From Microbacterium kunmingense (GTDB lineage: Bacteria > Actinomycetota > Actinomycetes > Actinomycetales > Microbacteriaceae), in contig NZ_JAKNUS010000007.1 of NCBI RefSeq assembly GCF_023155745.1, positions 1-64,000 on the forward strand: a stretch of DNA of 64,000 bases, read 5' to 3'. The notes under the pieces were generated by a model. That model had not been told where the DNA came from. It made no database searches and was given only the letters and a program-made list of their open reading frames with translations. Below are positions 17,276 to 25,217 of the stretch, piece by piece. A program made the translations under genes and the position numbers. The number at the start of each line of letters is the position of its first letter. Positions within the stretch are counted from its first letter, which is position 1.

Positions 17276-18202
17276 ATGATCCGGTTCATCGACGAACACC
17301 GGGATCGTTTCGGGGTCGAGCTCATCTGCCGGGTCCTCCGACCGGCAGTGCAGGGCTTCCTCACCTCCCGCGGCTACCGCTCCGCCGTCGGCCGCGCACC
17401 GTCCGCCCGGCAGCTGCGGGACGACCTTCTCGTCCCGGAGGTCGCCAGGCTGCATGCGGAGAACTACGGCGTGTACGGGCGCCGGAAGATGCACGCGCTG
17501 ATGCGCCGACAAGGCTGGGAGATCGGCCGTGACCAGACCGAACGGCTCATGCGGCTTGCCGGCGTGCGCGGGGTGAGGAAGTCGAAGCGGGTGTTCACCA
17601 CGCGCTCCGACAAGACGGCGGCGCTACCGAGCGATCTCGTCAATCGCCGCTTCACCGCCCCGGCGCCGCGACGGCTCTGGGTCTGCGACGTGACCTATGT
17701 CGCGACGTGGTCCGGGTTCGCCTATGTCGCGTTCGTCACCGACGTCTACTCGAGACGCATCGTCGGATGGAACGTCGCCGCGACGCTGCGGTCCGAGATC
17801 CTGCCGATGCAGGCGCTCGACATGGCGGCGTGGGGCGCCGGCGGCCGGCTCGACGGGCTGATCCATCACGCCGACCACGGGTCGAACTACACCGCGATGG
17901 TCTACACCGAGCGGATCGTCGAGCTCGGCGCGGTCCCTTCCACCGGGACCGTCGGCGACAGCTTTGATAACGCGATGGCGGAAGCGGTGAACAACCTCTA
18001 CAAGACCGAGCTGATCCGTCAGCAAGGACCATGGCGGACCGTCGAACAGGTCGAGTTGGCGACGCTCGAATGGGTGTGGTGGTGGAACAACCAGCGCCTC
18101 CACGGCGAGCTCGACATGCGCACCCCGGTCGAGGTCGAGACCGCGTATTACGCTGACCTGGAATCAGCCCAATCGGCGCCTGCCGGGCAAGGCTCCCGAT
18201 AG
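17276..18202 (+). CDS. IS3-family transposase OrfB (integrase core)
   Basis: A 308-residue rve-type integrase. The N-terminal HTH_21 part contains NYGVYGRRKMHALMRRQG; the DDE residues are in RRLWVCDVTYV, HHADHGSNY and DNAMAEAVNNLYKTELI; the C terminus has WWWNNQRLHGELDMRTP. It lies in the -1 frame relative to OrfA, and the functional transposase is presumably the OrfAB fusion. It ends in the right inverted repeat. No disabling change is seen. Confidence 0.94.
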   Translation: MIRFIDEHRDRFGVELICRVLRPAVQGFLTSRGYRSAVGRAPSARQLRDDLLVPEVARLHAENYGVYGRRKMHALMRRQGWEIGRDQTERLMRLAGVRGVRKSKRVFTTRSDKTAALPSDLVNRRFTAPAPRRLWVCDVTYVATWSGFAYVAFVTDVYSRRIVGWNVAATLRSEILPMQALDMAAWGAGGRLDGLIHHADHGSNYTAMVYTERIVELGAVPSTGTVGDSFDNAMAEAVNNLYKTELIRQQGPWRTVEQVELATLEWVWWWNNQRLHGELDMRTPVEVETAYYADLESAQSAPAGQGSR

Positions 18203-18224
18203 GAACGAAAGTCAGGCCGATTCA
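18202..18224 (-). repeat. IS3 right inverted repeat
   Basis: Exact inverted copy of 16917-16939, followed by GAT (18225-18227), the right copy of the target duplication. Between here and the mntH stop at 18491 (about 265 bp) only the tail of the small frame ending at 18307 is seen. Confidence 0.95.
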
Positions 18225-18490
18225 GATGGTGGTCGAGGGTAACCAGGAGGAAGCTTGTCGGGACGCAGACACCAAGGCCTGCCGTACCGTGCCCCGGCGC
18301 ACCGTAGCGGCGGGCGAGTGCTCAGATACTGAGCTCCTCGCTCGCGCGTCACGGCGAATGTTCGCGAATAGCCTCGACCCTGTTCCCCATCCCGACCACC
18401 GCCCTCCCCGCCCTCGGCGAGCAGGCCAAATCTCCAGGTAGGTCGGAATCAGACCGTCACCCTGGTCTCAGAACAAGCGGTCACAGACAC

Positions 18491-19813
18491 TCACGCCCCG
18501 GTGAGCACGAGCCATACCAGGACACCGTTAAGGATGATGAGAAAGACGGCTGCGGCGATTCCCGCTACCGTCGTCGCTACATGGTTGCGGAAGGGGCCGA
18601 GCACCTCAAACTTTGCCGTAACCACGATCAACGGCACAAGCGCAAACGGGATGCCGAACGAAAGCAACACCTGGCTCAGCACGAGCGCGAGAGTAGGATC
18701 GACGCCGAACCCAAGAAGAACAAGCGCGGGCACAAGCGTCACCAGCCGACGCGCGAGCAACGGTACGCGGAGGCGCAGCAAGCCTCGCATGATCTCCGCA
18801 CCCGCATACGCTCCGACTGACGTACTCGCCAGACCGCTGGCGAGTAGTCCGATGGCGAAAAGGGTCGCGACGACAGGACCAATGTCGTCGTAGAGAGCCG
18901 AGTATGCACCCTCGAGGGTGTCCGTGCCGGGCATTCCAGCGAGATTGGCTGCAGCCAGTAGAAGGATGCAGAGGTTGACGGTGCCGGCGATCAGCATCGC
19001 GAGCGTGACGTCCCAGCGCGTCGCGCGCAGTAGACGGGATGTCGAGATCCCGCGAACGTCATCGAGCATGACGCCTCGCGGTATGGCACCCGCTGTCGCC
19101 AGGTTCTTTGGCGCAGGCGGCGTGAACCGATCACGCGCGAGGGCGCCGTGCGCATAGATTGCGTGCGGCATGATTGTCGCACCGAGGATCGATGCAGCCA
19201 GGAGCACGGAGCCAGTGCTGTCGAAACGCGGAAGTAGTCCGCCGACCACCCGGGCCGGGTCAGGCGCTCCGACGAACACGCCGTAGGTAAAGCCGATCGC
19301 GATGATGACCGTAAGAACGATCACGGCAAACTCGAACGGCCTCGCCCCGCCGCGCGACTGCACGAGGAGCAAAGTGAGCGAGACGCCTCCGGTAATGATC
19401 CCACCCCACAAAAGCGGGATGTCAAATAGCAAGTACAGCGCAACCGCTCCACCTATGACCTCGGCGATGTCGGTCGCCATTGCGACGAGCTCGGCCTGGA
19501 ACCAGTACGCCCGACGCGCCCAGGAGTTGTGAATACGGTCGCCCATGGTTTCTGGGAGGCTCCGCCCTGTGACGATACCGAGTTTCGCCGACAGGTATTG
19601 AATAAGCCAAGCCATGACATTGGCGAGCACAATGACCCACACGAGCAGGTAGCCGTACCGAGCGCCCGCCGTCATATTGCTCGCCACGTTGCCCGGGTCA
19701 AGGTAGGCCACTCCAGCGACAATCGCCGGACCTATCAGCCAAGCCCTGCGGTTCGTGGACACGCGACGCGCCGCGCGGGAGCTCCGAGATCCCGGCCAAA
19801 AGGGAGTCGGCAC
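18491..19813 (-). CDS. mntH: Nramp-family Mn(II)/metal ion transporter
   Basis: A 440-residue Nramp protein with about eleven helices. The metal-binding motif of helix 1 (YLDPGNVASNM, supplying Asp and Asn) and of helix 6 (GATIMPHAIYAHGAL, supplying the metal-binding Met) are present, so proton-coupled uptake of Mn(II) or a similar divalent metal is expected. It uses a GTG start at 19813, only 14 bases from an MntR-like palindrome, which fits repression by manganese. Base composition across 18.5-21.4 kb is visibly lower in GC than the flanking copper and CmtR blocks, pointing to a separate origin within the island. Confidence 0.9.
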   Translation of the reverse strand: MPTPFWPGSRSSRAARRVSTNRRAWLIGPAIVAGVAYLDPGNVASNMTAGARYGYLLVWVIVLANVMAWLIQYLSAKLGIVTGRSLPETMGDRIHNSWARRAYWFQAELVAMATDIAEVIGGAVALYLLFDIPLLWGGIITGGVSLTLLLVQSRGGARPFEFAVIVLTVIIAIGFTYGVFVGAPDPARVVGGLLPRFDSTGSVLLAASILGATIMPHAIYAHGALARDRFTPPAPKNLATAGAIPRGVMLDDVRGISTSRLLRATRWDVTLAMLIAGTVNLCILLLAAANLAGMPGTDTLEGAYSALYDDIGPVVATLFAIGLLASGLASTSVGAYAGAEIMRGLLRLRVPLLARRLVTLVPALVLLGFGVDPTLALVLSQVLLSFGIPFALVPLIVVTAKFEVLGPFRNHVATTVAGIAAAVFLIILNGVLVWLVLTGA

Positions 19814-19827
19814 CCAAGAAGGCTAAT

Positions 19828-19845
19828 TTTTCGGTGTGCCGAAAA
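19828..19845 (-). promoter_or_regulatory. Probable MntR/DtxR-type operator of mntH
   Basis: TTTTCGGTGTGCCGAAAA is a perfect inverted repeat (7-bp arms, 4-bp spacer) immediately upstream of the mntH start. Spacing and symmetry are like MntR-family boxes in front of Nramp genes. Binding in the core promoter would block transcription when Mn is plentiful. The regulator itself is not in the window. Confidence 0.6.
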
Positions 19846-20050
19846 CAAGGGGGACGCTCGGTGACCGCAGTAGACAGGCTTATTCTCGCGGTCGATCCCA
19901 CGACGCTCCCCGCCTTGCACGAAAAACAGGCGCATGAGGTCCGCCGTAGTAGCTCGAAGAGGGCTACGCGTCATGGCGGCTGTCGCCTCGGCGCCCTCCC
20001 ACACATTCGTCAGATGACGTTGGCATAGATGCGTTGTCCAAAAAACGATA

Positions 20051-20070
20051 TCATCGCATTATGACGATGA
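20051..20070 (+). promoter_or_regulatory. Possible ArsR/SmtB operator overlapping the arsR start
   Basis: TCATCG and CGATGA form an inverted pair with 8 bases between them, centred on the start codon of the ArsR-family gene at 20061. ArsR/SmtB repressors often bind short imperfect palindromes at this place. The upstream region (19850-20050) shows no other gene. Confidence 0.35.
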
Positions 20071-20450
20071 AGGTCGCGGTTGGATCCCCGCTGGATGAAG
20101 GTGCCACCGAAGTGTATGCCCACCTGTTCGACGCACTCGGGGACCCAACCCGATTGGCGGTCCTACAGCACCTCGCCTCCGGCGAGCATCGAGTACGAGA
20201 TCTGGTTGAGCACATCGGTCTTGCACAGTCCACCGTGAGTAAACACCTGAGCTTCTTGCTCGACTGTCGCCTGATTACGGTCCGTCCGGAAGGTCGCTCC
20301 TCGTGGTATTCGCTGACCGAGCCAAACGCAACCGCCGCGCTCATCAACGCGGCTCAATCGCTCCTCAGCGCCACCGGAACCCACGCCCAACTGCACACAC
20401 ACCTGCGTGACCCCCACCTTGCCCACAAGGAGAGAACGGAGATCCGCTAA
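20061..20450 (+). CDS. ArsR/SmtB-family metal-sensing repressor
   Basis: A 129-residue winged-helix protein. The HTH reads DLVEHIGLAQSTVSKHLSFLLDCRLI, preceded by the usual FDALGDPTRLAVLQHLASGEH. The C-terminal tail is rich in His (HAQLHTHLRDPHLAH), like the alpha-5 or C-terminal metal sites of zinc and nickel sensors such as SmtB/CzrA. ATG 20061 is preferred over the upstream TTG at 20034. The stop overlaps the ATG of the CDF exporter (TAATG), so it very probably represses that gene until metal binds. Zn, Co or Ni are plausible inducers; the exact metal cannot be read from sequence. Confidence 0.85.
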   Translation: MTMKVAVGSPLDEGATEVYAHLFDALGDPTRLAVLQHLASGEHRVRDLVEHIGLAQSTVSKHLSFLLDCRLITVRPEGRSSWYSLTEPNATAALINAAQSLLSATGTHAQLHTHLRDPHLAHKERTEIR

Positions 20451-21388
20451 TGGGCGCTGGGCACAATCACGGTTCCACCCCGGGCGCCGCAGGCCAACCG
20501 GGGGACCACCGCAAGAGGCTTTGGATCGCTTTTGGCCTTACCGGGATAATTGTCGTCGCCCAAGCAATCGGATCAATTGTCACGGGCAGTCTCGCGCTAC
20601 TCACCGACACCGCACATGCGATCACGGACGCTTCTGGCCTCCTGGTTGCCCTGATCGCTGCAACCCTCGTATTGCGGCCGGCCAGCGCGAAGCGCACGTG
20701 GGGTTTCCGTCGCATCGAGGTCATCGCCGCAATGGGGCAAGCGACCCTGCTCCTCCTCGTTGGCGCCTACACCGCGATCGAGGGAATTCGCCGCTTGTTC
20801 GAACCGCCCGAGGTGCCGGGAACCGAGCTCCTGGTGTTCGGCATCATCGGCCTCACAGCCAACATCGCCGCAATAGTCCTTCTGTCCTCAACTCGCGAAG
20901 CAAACTTCAACATGCGCGCCGCGTTCCTTGAAGTACTCAACGATGCACTGGGATCGCTTGGCGTCATTACGGCAGCGATTGTGATCGCAACCACAGGTTT
21001 CATGCAGGCTGACGCGATCGCCGGCTTGTTGATCGCCGCGCTCATCGTGCCGCGCGCCTTCAAGCTCCTACGCGAGACCACTAGCGTTCTAATGGAATTC
21101 ACGCCTCCCGGCTTAGACCTCGACCAAGTTCGTGCCCACATTCTCAAGCTCGACCACGTCAAAGACGTCCATGATCTGCACGCTTCCATCGTCGCAACCG
21201 GGCTGCCCACCATCAGCGCTCACGTGGTCGTTGAAGATCGGTGCTTCTCAGACGGTCACGCTGCGAGAGTGCTGGAGGAGGTGAAGGAATGCGTCGCCAA
21301 CCACTTCGAGGTCTCTGTTCTCCACTCCACCTTTCAGATAGAAACAGCTCATATCCAAGAGGAGGAGGCGACCGTGACCCACGCTTGA
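20450..21388 (+). CDS. Cation diffusion facilitator (CzcD-like) metal exporter
   Basis: A 312-residue CDF transporter: six helices (about residues 25-215) and a C-terminal cytoplasmic metallochaperone-like domain (about 220-300, ending SVLHSTFQIETAH). It begins with a short His-containing tail (GAGHNHG). The helix-2 metal site reads DTAHAITD (His and Asp), while the helix-5 site reads LEVLNDALGS, with Glu where many CDF proteins have His. The family exports Zn, Cd or Co by proton antiport. The start overlaps the ArsR-family stop, so the two form a metal-responsive pair. The Glu for His change may affect metal choice. Confidence 0.88.
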   Translation: MGAGHNHGSTPGAAGQPGDHRKRLWIAFGLTGIIVVAQAIGSIVTGSLALLTDTAHAITDASGLLVALIAATLVLRPASAKRTWGFRRIEVIAAMGQATLLLLVGAYTAIEGIRRLFEPPEVPGTELLVFGIIGLTANIAAIVLLSSTREANFNMRAAFLEVLNDALGSLGVITAAIVIATTGFMQADAIAGLLIAALIVPRAFKLLRETTSVLMEFTPPGLDLDQVRAHILKLDHVKDVHDLHASIVATGLPTISAHVVVEDRCFSDGHAARVLEEVKECVANHFEVSVLHSTFQIETAHIQEEEATVTHA

Positions 21389-21599
21389 GGCTCTCGAACA
21401 GCCAGATGATTCGTGACCAATCGACGTAGGTGAGCTAGATAGGCGCAGTTCTCGCTACTGTTCATGCGCCGTTGGTTCGTTGAAATGGTCGTCCGAGGAT
21501 TCAGATAAGGCGGGATCCGCCGCGCCTCATCGGTCGATGACCGGCTGTACGGGCCGATCTCCCACCCAAATAGTTCATTGTCCAGTGTATAGTCATCGC

Positions 21600-21959
21600 A
21601 TGCTGACTCATGCCGATCGACTCGACATAATGAACCGGCTGGGGCGCGCCATGGCCGACCCGACCCGCTCACGCATCCTCCTGACGCTTTTGGCCGGCCC
21701 GAGTTACCCCGCGGTGCTGTCTCGCGATCTGGGGCTTTCCCGCTCGAACGTGTCGAACCATCTGACGTGTTTACGGGGGTGCGGGATCGTGGTGGCCGAG
21801 CCCGAGGGGCGGCAGACCCGCTACGAGGTCGCAGACCCGCACCTTGCCCGCGCCCTGACGGCGCTGGTTGATGTGACGCTCGCGGTCGACGAGAGCGTGC
21901 CGTGCATGGACCCAAACTGCGGGGTCGAGGGCTGCGTGCCGGGGGAGGTTCGGGCATGA
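21600..21959 (+). CDS. cmtR: CmtR-type Cd/Pb-sensing ArsR-family repressor
   Basis: A 119-residue ArsR/SmtB protein closely resembling mycobacterial CmtR. The recognition helix and adjoining motif read LGLSRSNVSNHLTCLRGCGIVV, in which the two cysteines (CLRGC) are the Cd/Pb ligands of CmtR. The third, C-terminal cysteine ligand is matched by Cys residues in SVPCMDPNCGVEGC. ATG 21600 gives the family length; a longer frame from 21480 has no counterpart. The stop overlaps the start of the P-type ATPase (ATGA), so CmtR should control the ATPase-lspA-cadD run and release it when cadmium or lead binds. Confidence 0.9.
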   Translation: MLTHADRLDIMNRLGRAMADPTRSRILLTLLAGPSYPAVLSRDLGLSRSNVSNHLTCLRGCGIVVAEPEGRQTRYEVADPHLARALTALVDVTLAVDESVPCMDPNCGVEGCVPGEVRA

Positions 21960-23860
21960 GCGCGGTCACGAGTTCGCAAGTCGAACACGTCGACCTCGAC
22001 GACGACGACGATGACGATGACCGGCCGTGGTATCGGAGCCCGAGCGTTCTGATCCCGATTGCCTCCGGCGTCGCGTTCGCCGCCGGCCTGGTGTGCGACT
22101 GGACCGGCGCGGAGACCGCGGGCCTGGTGCTGTTCTGGATCGGTCTGCTGCTGGGCGCGTACACATTCGTGCCGGGCGCACTGCGCAAGCTGTTCACCAA
22201 GGGCAAGCTCGGCATCGGGCTCCTGATGACGATCAGCGCCACCGGCGCCGTGATCCTCGGCTACGTCGAGGAGGCCGCCGCACTGGCGTTCCTGTACTCC
22301 ATCGCGGAGGCGCTGGAAGACAAAGCGATGGACCGCGCCCGCGCAGGGCTAAGGGCGCTGTTGAAGCTCGTGCCCGACACCGCACTCGTCAAGCGCGGCG
22401 ACGCCACAACGGAGGTTGAGGCGAAGGAGCTGCGTGTCGGCGATGTGCTCACGGTCCGGCCTGGTGAACGGATCGCGACAGATGGTATCGTGCGTGCCGG
22501 GCGGAGCAGCCTGGACACGTCCGCGATCACAGGCGAGTCGATCCCGGTCGAGGTCGAGCCCGGCACCGACGTGTCGGCCGGGTCGATCAACACCACCGGT
22601 GTCCTCGAAGTCGAAGCCACCGCCGCCGGCACCGACAACTCGCTCACCACGATTGTGGAACTGGTCGAGCAGGCGCAGGCGGAGAAGGGCGACCGCGCCC
22701 GCCTGGCCGACCGAATCGCCCGACCCCTCGTGCCCGGGGTGATGATCCTCGCCGTGCTGGTCGGCGTGCTCGGGTCGCTGCTGAGCGGCGACCCCGAGCT
22801 GTGGATCACCCGCGCCCTGGTCGTGCTGGTCGCAGCGTCGCCGTGTGCTCTGGCGATCGCGGTCCCGGTCACCGTCGTATCTGCCATCGGCGCCGCCTCT
22901 AAGTTCGGTGTGGTCGTGAAGTCCGGTGCCGCGTTCGAGCGGTTCGGTGGCATCCGCCACCTCGCCGTCGACAAGACCGGCACCCTGACTCGCAATGAGC
23001 CCACGGTCACCCATGTCGTCACCACCGGCGCGACAAAGGATGATGTGCTGGCATGGGCAGCGAGCCTGGAAGGTCACAGCACGCATCCCCTCGCCGCAGC
23101 GATCACCAACGCGGTTCCCGACGCTCCGGCCGCTACCGGCGTTGGCGAGACCGCGGGCCACGGCATCGTCGGCACGCTCGACGGTGCTCATCTCGCCGTA
23201 GGGAGTCCACGCTGGCTGGACGCTGGCACGCTGGCCGACGAGGTGCAGGCGATGGAGTCCGAGGGGATGACCGTTGTCATCGTCCACCGCAACGACCAGC
23301 CAGTCGGCGCGATCGGGGTGCGGGACGAGCTGCGTCCTGAGGTTCCTGAGGTCATAGCGACATTGAACCGGCGCGGGATCGGGGTGACGATGCTCACCGG
23401 CGACAACGCCCGCACCGCCGCGGCCCTCGCCGCGCAGGCCGGCATCAGCGACGTGCGCGCCGAACTGCGTCCCGAGGACAAGGCCACCGCCGTCGCGGAA
23501 CTGTCGAAGTCGCAGCCCACCGCGATGATCGGGGATGGCATCAACGACGCCCCCGCTCTCGCGGCTGCCGACCTGGGAATCGCGATGGGAGCCAAGGGCG
23601 CGGATGCCGCGATCGAGTCCGCCGACGTCGCATTCACAGGCCACGACCTGCGCCTCATCCCGCAGGCCCTCGCTCACGCCCGTCGCGGCCGCAACATCAT
23701 CAACCAAAACGTCGTACTGTCCATCGCGATCATCGCTGTCCTCCTGCCGTTGGCGATCACCGGAATCCTCGGACTTGCCGCCGTGGTGCTCGTCCACGAA
23801 GTCGCGGAAGTCATCGTCATCCTCAACGGCCTCCGCGCGGCGCGGCGCGCACAAGCATGA
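21956..23860 (+). CDS. P1B-type heavy-metal-exporting ATPase (CtpG-like)
   Basis: A 634-residue P-type ATPase. It has the actuator TGES motif (AITGESIPVE), the membrane metal motif SPC in VAASPCALAI, the phosphorylation site DKTGTLTRNE, HP motif (GHSTHPLAAAI), GDGINDAPAL hinge, and a last-helix motif HEVAEVIVILNGLRA. Where Cd/Zn ATPases often have CPC, this protein has SPC. There is no CxxC metal-binding domain at the N terminus; a run of aspartates (residues 14-21) takes its place. CmtR and CadD as neighbours point to Cd/Pb/Zn export. It overlaps cmtR by ATGA and the second lspA by ATGA. Confidence 0.9.
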   Translation: MSAVTSSQVEHVDLDDDDDDDDRPWYRSPSVLIPIASGVAFAAGLVCDWTGAETAGLVLFWIGLLLGAYTFVPGALRKLFTKGKLGIGLLMTISATGAVILGYVEEAAALAFLYSIAEALEDKAMDRARAGLRALLKLVPDTALVKRGDATTEVEAKELRVGDVLTVRPGERIATDGIVRAGRSSLDTSAITGESIPVEVEPGTDVSAGSINTTGVLEVEATAAGTDNSLTTIVELVEQAQAEKGDRARLADRIARPLVPGVMILAVLVGVLGSLLSGDPELWITRALVVLVAASPCALAIAVPVTVVSAIGAASKFGVVVKSGAAFERFGGIRHLAVDKTGTLTRNEPTVTHVVTTGATKDDVLAWAASLEGHSTHPLAAAITNAVPDAPAATGVGETAGHGIVGTLDGAHLAVGSPRWLDAGTLADEVQAMESEGMTVVIVHRNDQPVGAIGVRDELRPEVPEVIATLNRRGIGVTMLTGDNARTAAALAAQAGISDVRAELRPEDKATAVAELSKSQPTAMIGDGINDAPALAAADLGIAMGAKGADAAIESADVAFTGHDLRLIPQALAHARRGRNIINQNVVLSIAIIAVLLPLAITGILGLAAVVLVHEVAEVIVILNGLRAARRAQA

Positions 23861-24408
23861 CCGGGTCCGCTGACAGCCGTGCGCCCGGAAGTGGGGGTAC
23901 CGTAGTCAATGCCGCCGATCATATTGGTGCGCGCGTGCGACCCCGACTGTTTCTGCTCGCGTTCGCCGTTGCCGTCAGTGCCGTGCTGATCGACCAAGGC
24001 ACCAAAGCACTCGCCCTTTCACGGCTCAGCGAACAAGCCCGCATCCCACTCCTCGGAGACTGGCTCGGCCTGCAACTCGCGTTCAATCCCGGCACCGTCA
24101 TGTCCCTCGGATCCGGCTCAACCTGGTTGATCACCCTTATTGCTGCGGCGGCATCCGTGGGTCTACTGATCGCCTCCGCCCGCGCCCGCACCGCGGGGTG
24201 GGCCGTCGTGATCGGGCTAATCTGGGGCGGCGCGGTCGGCAACCTCCTAGACCGGCTGTTTGCTCCACCCGGATTCGGAGTGGGTCACGTCACAGACTTT
24301 CTCGCCTACGGCAACCTCTTCATCGGTAACCTCGCCGACGTCATCATCGGCATCGGCGTCGGACTCGGCCTCCTGCTATACCTCCGTCAGGGAAAGACCC
24401 GAGCATGA
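23857..24408 (+). CDS. lspA: Lipoprotein signal peptidase, copy 2
   Basis: A 183-residue LspA with all family blocks: LIDQGTKALA, FNPGTVMSLG, GGAVGNLLDRLFAPPGFGVGHVTDFLAYG, including both catalytic aspartates. It has a longer N-terminal tail than the copy at 3462 (about 25 polar residues before helix 1) but shares stretches such as PPGFGVGHVTDFLAYG and LIDQ.TKA.ALS.L with it, so the two are paralogues on one island. It is coupled to the ATPase upstream and cadD downstream by ATGA overlaps. LspA genes recur in metal-resistance clusters; its client lipoprotein here is not obvious. Confidence 0.93.
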   Translation: MTGSADSRAPGSGGTVVNAADHIGARVRPRLFLLAFAVAVSAVLIDQGTKALALSRLSEQARIPLLGDWLGLQLAFNPGTVMSLGSGSTWLITLIAAAASVGLLIASARARTAGWAVVIGLIWGGAVGNLLDRLFAPPGFGVGHVTDFLAYGNLFIGNLADVIIGIGVGLGLLLYLRQGKTRA

Positions 24409-25007
24409 TCTTCTCCTCCGTTCTGCAGGCGATCGGGCTGTTCCTCGCGACGAACATCGACGACATCATCGTGCTCTCCCTGTTCTTCGCCCGCGGCGCC
24501 GGGCAACGGGGAACGACACCTCGGATCCTCGTCGGTCAGTATGTGGGGTTCGCAGGTATTCTCGGCGCCGCCGTACTCGTATCCCTCGGCGCTGGGGCGT
24601 TTCTGCCTCCAGAGGTGATTCCCTACTTCGGGCTCATCCCGCTGGGGCTGGGGCTATGGGCGGCTTGGCAAGCCTGGCGCCGCCGACACGACGACGATGA
24701 CGACGAAAGCAAGATTGAAGGCACGAAAGTCGCTGTCTGGGCCGTGGCCGGAGTCACTTTCGCTAACGGTGGGGACAACATCGGCGTCTACGTCCCCGTC
24801 TTCCTCAACGTGGGATCTGCCGCCGTCGTCGCCTACTGCGTGGTCTTTCTCGCGCTCGTCGCGGTTCTGGTGATAGTGGCCAAGTTCATCGCCACACGAC
24901 GTCCGATCGCGGAAATCCTGGAACATTGGGAGCACATATTGTTCCCGCTTGTTCTTATCGGACTTGGCATCTTCATCTTGATCAGCGGGGGAGCATTCGG
25001 GCTCTGA
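24405..25007 (+). CDS. cadD: CadD-family cadmium resistance transporter
   Basis: A 200-residue five-helix membrane protein of the CadD family (LysE/RhtB-like exporters). Conserved polar motifs inside the membrane are ATNIDDIIVLSLFFA near residue 14 and GVTFANGGDNIGVYVPVF near 116. A charged His/Asp/Glu loop (RRRHDDDDDESK) separates helices 3 and 4 and could bind metal. The family confers modest cadmium resistance. It overlaps the second lspA by ATGA, placing it in the CmtR-controlled unit. Positions 25008-25217 hold no gene that can be supported. Confidence 0.9.
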   Translation: MIFSSVLQAIGLFLATNIDDIIVLSLFFARGAGQRGTTPRILVGQYVGFAGILGAAVLVSLGAGAFLPPEVIPYFGLIPLGLGLWAAWQAWRRRHDDDDDESKIEGTKVAVWAVAGVTFANGGDNIGVYVPVFLNVGSAAVVAYCVVFLALVAVLVIVAKFIATRRPIAEILEHWEHILFPLVLIGLGIFILISGGAFGL

Positions 25008-25217
25008 CATAAACGTCATTGCAGGGTGATTCAGACAGCTATGCGTCTCAACGTCATGGTCGTCGCCGCCCTCAGCTACTCGACAACGCCGCGCAGCTAC
25101 CCAGCTGACCACACAATCATGGCGCCGCGAGCCGAGCGGTTGTTCCACCGAACGCAATCGACAAGGCTGCCCTACATCGAGCACCCGCCAAGCGGGCCGC
25201 ACGTGACGAGGTGAACT

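Larger units (their letters stand above)
16917..18224 (+). mobile_element. Complete IS3-family insertion sequence (1308 bp)
   Basis: The element is bounded by perfect 23-bp inverted repeats (16917-16939 and 18202-18224, outer ends starting TGAATCGGCC) and flanked by a direct GAT triplet at 16914-16916 and 18225-18227, the 3-bp target duplication common in IS3 elements. It carries orfA and orfB in relative frames 0 and -1, the arrangement used for programmed frameshifting to make an OrfAB transposase. Both frames are open and the catalytic residues are present, so it looks recent and potentially active. Confidence 0.95.
16892..18307 (+). pseudogene. Small reading frame split by the IS3 insertion
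   Basis: A GTG at 16892 overlaps the end of the CopD-CtaG gene in another frame and begins MTEDDTRG. The IS3 element with its 3-bp duplication interrupts this frame at 16916. Removing the element and one GAT copy restores a continuous 34-codon frame that continues WWSRVTRRK and stops at 18305-18307. The overlap fits the coupled style of this operon, so a small gene or the start of a decayed one may have been disrupted. No family is recognised, and chance cannot be excluded for so short a frame. Confidence 0.3.

Noticed and set aside
21988-22022. Short GAC/GAT tandem run, considered as a microsatellite or regulatory repeat
   Set aside because: It simply encodes the aspartate run of the P-type ATPase in frame.
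25026-25214. A 62-codon frame between cadD and the thioredoxin-like gene
   Set aside because: No ribosome site, no recognisable sequence and atypical composition; more likely non-coding.
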